In this document: in pieces, positions 24,363 through 31,346 of the stretch | How the letters are laid out: each line of letters begins with the position of its first letter | Numbering within the stretch: position 1 is the stretch's first letter | Source: Aliishimia sp965656085 | GTDB taxonomy: Bacteria; Pseudomonadota; Alphaproteobacteria; Rhodobacterales; Rhodobacteraceae | Direction: 5' to 3' | DNA: 64,000 bases | Assembly: GCA_965656085.1 (NCBI GenBank) | Contig: CBFHJA010000002.1 | Location: 1 to 64,000 of the forward strand | Notes under the pieces: model-generated | What the model was told of the DNA's origin: nothing | Seen by the model: only the letters and a program-made list of their open reading frames with translations | The model's database searches: none | Position numbers and translations under genes: made by a program

Positions 24363-25442
24363 ATGGAAAGCCCGCCCGAAATGCTTGATGCAACGAAAAA
24401 AGCCGCTCGTCCCGTTCACGCTGCTCCTGACCACCCAGCGATCCCGCCAGCGCGCGTGGGCATTTTGCTCGCCAATCTCGGCACGCCGGACAATTATGAC
24501 TACTGGTCAATGCGCCGCTATCTGAACGAGTTCCTGTCCGACAGGCGTGTGATCGACTACTCTCCTTGGATCTGGCAGCCATTGCTGCAACTCATCATTT
24601 TGAGCAAGCGCCCATTTTCAAGCGGCGAGGCTTACAAGTCAATCTGGAACGAAGAAGACGGCGAAAGCCCTTTGATGACGATCACCAAAAAGCAGACCGC
24701 AAAGATCACCCAGACCATGAAGGACCGCTATGGCGATCAGGTCATGGTGGATTTCTGTATGCGATACGGCAATCCGTCGACCAAGTCTAAAGTTCGCGAG
24801 ATGATCGACGCAGGGTGCCAGAAGATTCTGTTCTTCCCACTCTACCCGCACTACGCCGGTGCAACCTCGGCAACAGCGAATGACCAGTTCTTCCGCTCTC
24901 TAATGGACGAAAAATGGCAGCCCACGACCCGCACCGTCGAGCCGTATTACCAGCACCCGCTTTACATAGAAGCTCTTGCACAGTCGATCGAACGCACCTA
25001 CGCCGAGTTAGATACGCGGCCCGACATTCTTGTATGCTCGTATCACGGTGTGCCGAAGCGCTATCTTTTGGAGGGTGACCCGTATCACTGCCAGTGTCAG
25101 AAGACGACTCGCCTTCTGAAAGAGCGGCTAGACTGGGCAGACACAGATATTACTACCACGTTCCAGTCACGCTTCGGTCCCGAGGAATGGCTCAAGCCCT
25201 ACACTGTCGACCATGTCGCAGCGTTGGCGGAGAACGGTCAGAAAAACATCGCCGTTTGCGCGCCGGCTTTTTCGGCTGACTGCATCGAGACGCTCGAAGA
25301 GATCAATGAAGAGATCAAGGAAAGCTTCGAAGAGGCCGGCGGGGAGGAGTTTACCTATATCCCATGCCTCAATGACGACGACGCCCACATCACCGCTTTA
25401 TCTGCGGTGATCGAAGAAAACCTCAAAGGCTGGCTGGACTGA
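24363..25442 (+). CDS. hemH: Ferrochelatase HemH
   Basis: 359 aa. It inserts Fe(II) into protoporphyrin IX, the last step of protoheme synthesis. Family landmarks are GILLANLGTPDN at 33-44, FFPLYPHYAGATSAT at 157-171, the metal-site His228 in CSYHGVPKRY and Glu309 in CIETLEEI. A YHCQCQKT segment follows the His motif, as in other alphaproteobacterial enzymes. The first 28 residues are a poorly conserved extension; the ATG at codon 7 is an alternative start. It lies 42 bases after the methyltransferase gene and ends at a bidirectional terminator. Confidence 0.96.
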   Translation: MESPPEMLDATKKAARPVHAAPDHPAIPPARVGILLANLGTPDNYDYWSMRRYLNEFLSDRRVIDYSPWIWQPLLQLIILSKRPFSSGEAYKSIWNEEDGESPLMTITKKQTAKITQTMKDRYGDQVMVDFCMRYGNPSTKSKVREMIDAGCQKILFFPLYPHYAGATSATANDQFFRSLMDEKWQPTTRTVEPYYQHPLYIEALAQSIERTYAELDTRPDILVCSYHGVPKRYLLEGDPYHCQCQKTTRLLKERLDWADTDITTTFQSRFGPEEWLKPYTVDHVAALAENGQKNIAVCAPAFSADCIETLEEINEEIKESFEEAGGEEFTYIPCLNDDDAHITALSAVIEENLKGWLD

Positions 25443-25513
25443 CTGGAAAGTTCCGTGCGCCCAATTTTCTGGGCAAGAGGCACAAGGGCACCGTGCAATA
25501 GAAGGCAAACGCG

Positions 25514-25546
25514 AAAAAGGCGACGCAATGAAAGCGCCGCCTTTTT
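25514..25546. terminator. Bidirectional Rho-independent terminator between hemH and the small peptide gene
   Basis: AAAAAGGCG (25514-25522) pairs with CGCCTTTTT (25538-25546) across a 15-base loop. The A-run and T-run give a U-tract on both strands. It lies between two convergent genes and can serve both. Confidence 0.75.
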
Positions 25547-25569
25547 CCTTATCTTTTAAGCGGGTGGAC

Positions 25570-25746
25570 TTAGTCCAGCGCAGCCAACAGCACAGCGACC
25601 AGAATCAGCGGAACAACGATGCCCGCGGAGGAGCCAGCGGCTTCTTCCACGACAACGGGAGCTTCGATGATCGGTTCAGCAATGGTGCCCGCGTAACCTG
25701 CGGAAGCTGCACCTGCGAATGCTGCGGCGAGAACGAGTTTTTTCAT
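25570..25746 (-). CDS. Small exported/membrane peptide of 58 aa, unknown function
   Basis: 58 codons from ATG 25746 to TAA 25570-25572, with a strong ribosome-binding site GGAGG seven bases before the start. Residues 1-19 look like a signal peptide (MKKLVLAAAFAGAASAGYAG, cleavage likely near Ala19). A short acidic, Val/Pro-rich stretch (about 21-37) and a second hydrophobic segment (about 43-56) follow, ending in Asp. The mature peptide would be about 40 residues anchored in the inner membrane. It converges on hemH. No family name is assigned. Confidence 0.75.
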   Translation of the reverse strand: MKKLVLAAAFAGAASAGYAGTIAEPIIEAPVVVEEAAGSSAGIVVPLILVAVLLAALD

Positions 25747-25880
25747 GTTAACCTCCAGTAAGAGCGCACCGAATTAGTCGGGCGCACCCAAGACTTACCT
25801 CGTACCTTTGTGTAACCACCTATGCTTTGCAAATGCAAATGGGTTCCCGCCCAAACCGAGCGCGTTTCGAGGCTTTGTCG

Positions 25881-26492
25881 TCAAATAAGCAACACTTGCG
25901 TGCCCACCTGCGCCATTTCATACAGTTCTTCGATATGCTGATTGTACAGACCAATACAGCCATTCGACGATCGGCGCCCGATCTTGCGAGTGTCATGTGT
26001 GCCGTGGATTCGGTAGTAGGTCCAACTCAGGTGCAAGGACCGAGTGCCGAGCGGATTCTCGGGACCAGGCCCAATGTAATCCGGCCAATCGGGGTTGCGC
26101 TCTTTCATTGACGGCGTCGGACGCCAGTCAGGCTCAGGATCTTTCAAGATGACCTGCGTTCTGCCGCGGCGCGTCAATTCCTCACTAAGAGGCACGGATG
26201 AAGGGTATAGCTTATAGACCGTCTGGTCTTCGTTCCAGAAATGCACCGCGCGACTGTCGATATCAACAAGGATCGCGCCTTTCCTGAGACTGTCGAAATA
26301 GGGTTGCCAATCGAGCGTCCGAAAGCTCGAAATATTGCGTCTGACAGTCTCGTTCAGATCCCGCTCAACCTCAGTCGTCGACGCGCTGTCGAACGCGTCG
26401 TTGGACTGAGCAAGCGCTGGCGCGGCCACAAGGCTGGCGCAACCGGTGAGAAAAACGCGGCGTGTCGAGGCCGCACGTGGAAACTTTGTCAT
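25881..26492 (-). CDS. L,D-transpeptidase (YkuD domain), exported
   Basis: 203 aa from the ATG at 26492, which has GGAGG four bases upstream. The N-terminus STRRVFLTGCASLVAAPALA is a signal sequence with a twin-arginine-like STRRVFL pattern. The C-terminal YkuD catalytic signature is visible as IHGTHDTRKIGRRSSNGCI, with the nucleophile Cys at about 179. Such enzymes form 3-3 peptidoglycan cross-links or attach proteins to peptidoglycan in the periplasm. A second YkuD gene lies 2.2 kb away at 28699-29202. An upstream in-frame ATG at 26510 is possible but has a poorer ribosome-binding site. Confidence 0.9.
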   Translation of the reverse strand: MTKFPRAASTRRVFLTGCASLVAAPALAQSNDAFDSASTTEVERDLNETVRRNISSFRTLDWQPYFDSLRKGAILVDIDSRAVHFWNEDQTVYKLYPSSVPLSEELTRRGRTQVILKDPEPDWRPTPSMKERNPDWPDYIGPGPENPLGTRSLHLSWTYYRIHGTHDTRKIGRRSSNGCIGLYNQHIEELYEMAQVGTQVLLI

Positions 26493-26665
26493 GGTTGCCT
26501 CCGAGGTCACATGTACGTGAAACAGAGCCTAAATTATGGCGAGAAAGACGCAGTTGCAAATCAAACCGCCGTGACGACCCGATGCCCGTCCCTTGTGCGT
26601 TTGTAATACAACGGCGGGCGCGCTAATTCACACTGATCCGATAATCGAGAGCGAGCTTGCCCCCC

Positions 26666-27208
26666 ATGTTGCGCATTCTGTCCTTGCTGTCCTTTGTAGT
26701 GGTTTTCATGGGCGCCTGCGCCCCGGCACCGTCGCAATTGGGTGCCGATGGAAAACCGCGCCCTCAACTCTACAAAATACGGGACCGCGACACAGACCGC
26801 ATCCAGTTTCGGATGCTGGATTCGATCAACGCGCTGCGCGCTGCGGCGGGCCAATCGCAACTGAATTTTGACGCAAAACTGAACGCTGCAGCCGCCACTC
26901 ATGCGCGCGACATGTCTATCCAGAACCGCCCATGGCATTTCGGCTCAGACGGCTCGTCTCCCATTGACCGCGTGAACCGCGTTGGGTTTGACGGGCGACT
27001 GATCGGCGAGAATATCTCCGAGACCTACGAATCCGAGCTTGAAACCCTCGGCGCATGGATGGAGCAAGAGGACACCCGCCGCGTGATCTTGTCTCCAGAG
27101 GCTGCACGCATGGGCTTTTCGTGGTATCAAGAGTCCAACGGCAAGATTTGGTGGGTCTTGGTGGTCGGCAGCGGCATTGGAACGGCGATTGTCCCAACCC
27201 CTTCATAG
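26666..27208 (+). CDS. CAP-domain (SCP/PR-1-like) lipoprotein
   Basis: 180 aa from the ATG at 26666. The signal peptide ends in a lipobox FMGAC with the lipidated Cys at residue 18. The rest fits the bacterial CAP superfamily: MLDSINALRAAAGQSQLNFD, the ATHARDMS segment, PWHFGSDG, then IGENISE and WWVLVVG near the end. CAP proteins are extracytoplasmic; their bacterial biochemical role is mostly unknown. It is divergent from the L,D-transpeptidase at 25881-26492 across a 173-base gap. Confidence 0.85.
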   Translation: MLRILSLLSFVVVFMGACAPAPSQLGADGKPRPQLYKIRDRDTDRIQFRMLDSINALRAAAGQSQLNFDAKLNAAAATHARDMSIQNRPWHFGSDGSSPIDRVNRVGFDGRLIGENISETYESELETLGAWMEQEDTRRVILSPEAARMGFSWYQESNGKIWWVLVVGSGIGTAIVPTPS

Positions 27209-27254
27209 CAAGAGACTAATGAGATGAGACGTTTTTGGGGCTGTTCTTCTTTTT

Positions 27255-28709
27255 ATGTCGGCAAGCACAGCCGTGGCCGAACCGCCTTTGAACCAGCCCA
27301 ATGCTTGGGTTTCCCACCTCACCTCCGATCTTCTGCCCTTTTGGAGCGCTCCATATGCCACCGGGACGCCACAAGGAAGTTTCGCCGGAAATCTATGCAA
27401 TGACGGCACCGAACCCACAAGCGTCTGCACAGGCGTGTCGCAGTTCCGCGCTGACAACCCACAGCAGACCCTTGTCGGACAATCCCGCCAAGTCTTTTCC
27501 TATGCGGTGGCGTTCCACATGACAGGTCAGCAGGTCTATCTCGACCTCGCCAAGGCCGGTTCGGCCTATCAGTTCAACACATTCTATGACACCGGCAGCG
27601 GCCTGTTTCACGAAGTGCATGATGTGACTACGGGCACAACGGGCGGTGGCTTCGATTCGCAAAAGCAAGCCTATGGTTTGCTGGGACCGAGCTTTCTCTA
27701 CTACCTGACCGGAGACTCGGCCCTTTACGACCAGATCGCACCGATCGAGCAGGCGATCACCGATCAGCTACGTCTGTCGGATACCGGCGCCTACAAGCAT
27801 CGACCTACGCAGGATGGACCAGCGAATGCGATTGCAAAACATCTCGATCATTTGAACAGCTACAAGACTTTGCTCTCCGCGCAGGCACCGCTTGCCGACA
27901 GGGAGGGGTTGCAACAGGAAGCCTTGCAGACCGCCTACTACCTCAAGGAGGCGTTCTACGACCCCGCAACTGGCAGCATGCGTGCGACGCTGGAGACACC
28001 GCCAACCAGCCCGGCTGTGGATTTCGGACATTCGATCAAGTCTTTCTGGTTTATCGACCAAATCGCACAACTGGCTGGCGACACCGCATTGGCGGCCTTT
28101 TCGCAGAACGCGGCAAAGGCACTCCTGAAGAACGCCTTTGAGGAAGACCCCGGCGCGTGGATCACCAGCATTGGAGCGGATGGGGCACGCAACCCGGATG
28201 CCCATTGGTGGGGTTTTGCCGAGCTCAACCAATGCGCGGTTTCGCTGGCCATCGAGGATCCGGCTCTGCGGGATATGGTTGCCCGGACACAGGCCTATTG
28301 GCTGGAGAGTTTCGTCGACCGGGATCACAAGGGAATCTGGGGCTTTGTAAACATCGAGACCGAAGATCCGGACGAACCCTACCCCAAGCATTGGGAGTGG
28401 AAGGCGGGGTTTCACAGCTACGAGCACGCCTTGATCAATTACCTCGCGGCTGGCGCGATCTCGGACACGCCGGTCGCTTTGTACTTCGCACGTGCCGACG
28501 CTACGCAGCTCGATCTCGCTTATGGATTTGAGGGGGAGATTAACCTGCCCTCCAGATTTGCGGAAACACTTGTATCGGGCATTTTTCAGATCGAAGTATC
28601 TAACCTGACCTATTCAGCTGTTGCTGCCGTTCCACTCCCAGCTGCCGCAATGTTGCTGCTCTCGGCTCTTGCGGCCTTGAGTCTACAAACTAGACGAATC
28701 ACGGGTTGA
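27255..28709 (+). CDS. Exported AGE-family (alpha/alpha)6-barrel enzyme with VPLPA-CTERM tail; signal peptide apparently frameshifted
   Basis: 484 aa as annotated from ATG 27255. The body resembles N-acylglucosamine 2-epimerase/cellobiose epimerase-type barrels: GFDSQKQAYGLLGPSFLYYL, DFGHSIKSFWFIDQIA, HWWGFAELNQ and KHWEWKAGFHSYEHALI carry the conserved His/Glu/Trp positions. The C-terminus has VPLPAAAMLLLSALAAL followed by TRR, a VPLPA-CTERM sorting tail recognised by exosortase systems. Such proteins need a signal peptide, yet this start gives only MSASTAVAEPP. An ATG at 27224 would supply MRRFGAVLLFMSASTAVA if one base of the T5 run 27232-27236 were removed. The true gene probably starts at 27224, with either a sequencing error or a real frameshift. 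It converges with the next gene, overlapping by 11 bases. Substrate unknown. Confidence 0.8.
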   Translation: MSASTAVAEPPLNQPNAWVSHLTSDLLPFWSAPYATGTPQGSFAGNLCNDGTEPTSVCTGVSQFRADNPQQTLVGQSRQVFSYAVAFHMTGQQVYLDLAKAGSAYQFNTFYDTGSGLFHEVHDVTTGTTGGGFDSQKQAYGLLGPSFLYYLTGDSALYDQIAPIEQAITDQLRLSDTGAYKHRPTQDGPANAIAKHLDHLNSYKTLLSAQAPLADREGLQQEALQTAYYLKEAFYDPATGSMRATLETPPTSPAVDFGHSIKSFWFIDQIAQLAGDTALAAFSQNAAKALLKNAFEEDPGAWITSIGADGARNPDAHWWGFAELNQCAVSLAIEDPALRDMVARTQAYWLESFVDRDHKGIWGFVNIETEDPDEPYPKHWEWKAGFHSYEHALINYLAAGAISDTPVALYFARADATQLDLAYGFEGEINLPSRFAETLVSGIFQIEVSNLTYSAVAAVPLPAAAMLLLSALAALSLQTRRITG

Positions 28710-29202
28710 TCTGGATCGGCGTGCCGTTCTTCACCATCGCGTAGATATCTTCCATGTCCCGGTTCGACACGGAAATGCAGCCCCACGTCCAGTCTTCGCC
28801 GGTGTTAGGCACGAAGGGGTTTTTCTGACCATGGATGAAAATATCGCCACCGGGGCTTTTACCCAAGGCGCGGGCTTCAGCAACGTCTTGTGCGTTCGGA
28901 TAGCTGATGCCGAGCGAAAGGTGGAAACTGCTGTTCGGGTTGCGACGGTCGATCAGATAGGTCCCTTCGGGCGTCTTGCCGTCCCCTTCGAACTTCTTGT
29001 CGCCGACAGGGGCGAACCCAAGTTCCATATCAAATTCACGGAGCACCTTGCCGTAATTCAGGAGGAACATCTCGCGGTCCGCCTTGTTCACGACGATGCC
29101 GGTCACCTCTGGACCGTTATACCGTCGAAATTTGCTGTTGCCGGAGCATCCGCTGACCACCAACGCCGCCGCCGTTGCAAATAAAAACTGACGTTTGCGC
29201 AT
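28699..29202 (-). CDS. L,D-transpeptidase family lipoprotein (YkuD)
   Basis: 167 aa. The signal peptide carries a lipobox VSGC with the lipid-bearing Cys at 19. A compact YkuD domain follows: IVVNKADREMFLL, GKTPEGTYLIDRRNPNS, then IHGQKNPF and WGCISVSN with the catalytic Cys at about 142. It should be anchored in the envelope and act on peptidoglycan stem peptides, as a cross-linking enzyme or amidase-like variant. Its 3' end overlaps the AGE-family gene by 11 bases. The upstream gap 29203-29310 (108 bases) contains a loose 7-bp inverted repeat but nothing assignable. Confidence 0.9.
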   Translation of the reverse strand: MRKRQFLFATAAALVVSGCSGNSKFRRYNGPEVTGIVVNKADREMFLLNYGKVLREFDMELGFAPVGDKKFEGDGKTPEGTYLIDRRNPNSSFHLSLGISYPNAQDVAEARALGKSPGGDIFIHGQKNPFVPNTGEDWTWGCISVSNRDMEDIYAMVKNGTPIQINP

Positions 29203-29310
29203 GTTCGCCCGCTCTTGTCGCCTAGCTGCTCTTTTTTATGCCTATCAGGCGAACACCTTACCACGCTAGAGGAATTACCGAACGTCGAACAGGATTGGCT
29301 GCGAAAGTTG

Positions 29311-30081
29311 CTACTTTTCCTTTAGCCGCGTCTCGATGGCGTCAAGCCGGCTCAGGACCTGATCACGATAGGCGTCAGTACGCTCGCTATCTTCTGCCTG
29401 ATGCGCATCCTGCATCGAATTCACGATCAAACCCACGAGAAGGTTAACAACCGCGAAAGTCGTCACCATTATAAACGGCACGAAGAATGCCCAAGCGTAG
29501 GGATAGATTTCCATGACTGGACGCACAATCCCCATCGACCACGACTCCAGGGTCATGATCTGGAACAGAGAATAGCCCGAACGACCCAGATCACCGAACC
29601 AGTCGGGGAAGCTGTCGCCAAAGAGCTTGGTCGCCATCACCGCGCCGATATAAAACAGCATGGCCATCAGCAGGAACACCGAGCCCATCCCCGGAAGCGC
29701 CCGTACGAAACCTTCCACCACCCGGCGCAAGCTCGGCGCGACGGAGATGACCCGCAGGACCCGTAGGATGCGCAGCGCCCGCAAAACGCTCAGCCCTTGT
29801 GCAGCAGGCACCAGCGCAATGCCGACAATAAAAAAATCGAATACGTTCCAGCCGCTCTTGAAAAAGCCGAAACGGTAGGCCACGAATTTCAGCAGAATTT
29901 CGATTACGAATATGCTGAGACAGATGTCGTCGATCGTCGTGATCAGCCATCCGATCTGCGCCATCAATTCGTCCGAGGTTTCCATGCCAAGCACGACCGC
30001 GTTGACAATTATCACCCCAAGAATGAAGTTTCCAAAGCCGGGGCGCTCGATAAACGACGTGATCTGAATGCGGAGTGACAT
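29311..30081 (-). CDS. Bacterial voltage-gated sodium channel (NaChBac/NavAb family)
   Basis: 256 aa, one 6-TM subunit of a homotetramer in the inner membrane. S4 carries four arginines at three-residue spacing (Arg101, 104, 107, 110 in LRALRILRVLRV). The pore has the filter TLESWSM at 177-183, the same as that of NavAb, so Na+ selectivity is expected. S6 is about 198-222. It is followed by an acidic neck and a short C-terminal coiled coil (RDQVLSRLDAIETRLKEK), typical of BacNav tetramerisation domains. It lies 22 bases after the RNA methyltransferase gene at the end of a long minus-strand run. Roles in motility, pH or sodium homeostasis are known for relatives; the role here is unknown. Confidence 0.93.
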   Translation of the reverse strand: MSLRIQITSFIERPGFGNFILGVIIVNAVVLGMETSDELMAQIGWLITTIDDICLSIFVIEILLKFVAYRFGFFKSGWNVFDFFIVGIALVPAAQGLSVLRALRILRVLRVISVAPSLRRVVEGFVRALPGMGSVFLLMAMLFYIGAVMATKLFGDSFPDWFGDLGRSGYSLFQIMTLESWSMGIVRPVMEIYPYAWAFFVPFIMVTTFAVVNLLVGLIVNSMQDAHQAEDSERTDAYRDQVLSRLDAIETRLKEK

Positions 30082-30103
30082 AGCAAGGCCCCTGTTTCTT
30101 TAA

Positions 30104-31333
30104 TCAGCCCGTCATATGCGGGAGCGACAGGCGCGCTGCAAGCTCGACATGAAGGGACCAACGGAATTGGTCGACGGGTTGCACCCAATCGAGGCGATAT
30201 CCGTTTTCAACGAGCACTGCGACATCACGGGCAAAACTTCCCGGATCACAGGATACATAGGCGACCAGTGGTGTACGGGCCTTCGCGATCTCGGCAATCT
30301 GGGCAGCGGCCCCGGCACGCGGAGGGTCGAGCACCACCGCCTCGAAGCGCGTCAATTCATCAGGCAGAAGCGGGTTACAGAACAGATTGCGCGGCTCAGT
30401 GGTCACAGGATAGGTCAATGCGCTTCGCTGTGCGGCTTCTTGCAGTGCCTTGGTCATCTGCGGATCGCCTTCCACAGCGTGAACCGGCCGGGTCTCGGCG
30501 AGATCAAGCGCGAAGGTGCCGCAACCGGCGAAAAGATCAACAAGGACACCAGTTTGCCCCAAAGCCTCTTGCACGAAAGCTTGCAGGCTGACCTCACCAT
30601 GTGCGGTCGCTTGCAGGAAAGCGCCGGGGGGGAGGACAACCTCCGCGCGCCCGATCCGATGGCGGGGCGGGGCGGTCTGCCCAACCAACTCGTCCTCCCA
30701 TATTAACCGTGCAAGACCGAACCGGTGCGTGACCTCTGGCAGGGCTTGCTGCAGCTCCCGGTCAAGGGGTTTCCCGCCGGTCACAACCACATCCAGCCCA
30801 TGGAGCGTCTCGGCGACCTGCACGCCAATCTCGCCCTTACGGCTGGCCCCGACCGCTGCGAGCGCTCGTGCAAGATCAGGGACGGAGCGGAGCGCCTCGC
30901 TGGTCAGCGGACAGTCGTGAATGTCGATCACATCAAGGGTCAATTTGGCTCTAAACCCTGCAATAGGACCGGATTTCATCCGCCTTGCAGCAAATTTTGC
31001 CCGGCGACGACTTCTGATTGGCGAGGTCCGGATGGGACGAAGCTCTGTCTCGAGGCCACGATGCGCGAGGGCGGCAGCAACAAGGCCAGTTTTCCACTCC
31101 GCCACCAGCGCGTCGGAGGCGTGCTGCATTTGGCACCCACCGCAGGATTTGAAATGCGCACAGGGCGGTTTGACACGCTGCTCAGACGGCATGACGATCT
31201 TAGGAGTGACCATCACATCGTCTGCAATCTGGCCCGACACAACTTCTCCCGGCAGGGCGCGCGGCACATAAATCGGGCCAGGTGCAACTCCGTCACCTTG
31301 CCGCCCTAAATGCGTGATCGTGAGTTCCGCCAA
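30104..31333 (-). CDS. TrmA/RlmD-type RNA (uracil-5-)-methyltransferase
   Basis: 409 aa from a TTG at 31333 with AGAGGA 8 bases upstream, just past the stop of the preceding ABC gene. The frame is open further upstream but would run through that gene. A TRAM-like beta domain (LTITHLGRQGDGVAPGP) leads into a [4Fe-4S] cysteine cluster C-x5-C-x2-C (CAHFKSCGGC) with a fourth Cys in DIHDCPL. The methyltransferase domain has the SAM loop DLFAGCGTFALDLA, VLDPPRAGA and the catalytic Cys in YVSCDPGSFARD. It methylates C5 of a uridine in 23S rRNA or tRNA. RlmD (U1939) is the best guess from the Fe-S cluster, but RlmCD/TrmA-like targets cannot be excluded. Confidence 0.88.
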   Translation of the reverse strand: MAELTITHLGRQGDGVAPGPIYVPRALPGEVVSGQIADDVMVTPKIVMPSEQRVKPPCAHFKSCGGCQMQHASDALVAEWKTGLVAAALAHRGLETELRPIRTSPIRSRRRAKFAARRMKSGPIAGFRAKLTLDVIDIHDCPLTSEALRSVPDLARALAAVGASRKGEIGVQVAETLHGLDVVVTGGKPLDRELQQALPEVTHRFGLARLIWEDELVGQTAPPRHRIGRAEVVLPPGAFLQATAHGEVSLQAFVQEALGQTGVLVDLFAGCGTFALDLAETRPVHAVEGDPQMTKALQEAAQRSALTYPVTTEPRNLFCNPLLPDELTRFEAVVLDPPRAGAAAQIAEIAKARTPLVAYVSCDPGSFARDVAVLVENGYRLDWVQPVDQFRWSLHVELAARLSLPHMTG

Positions 31334-31346
31334 TGCCGCAGGTCCT

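Noticed and set aside
26601..26611. Perfect small palindrome TTGTAATACAA between the L,D-transpeptidase and CAP genes
   Set aside because: Eleven bases with no convincing promoter around it; too little to call an operator.
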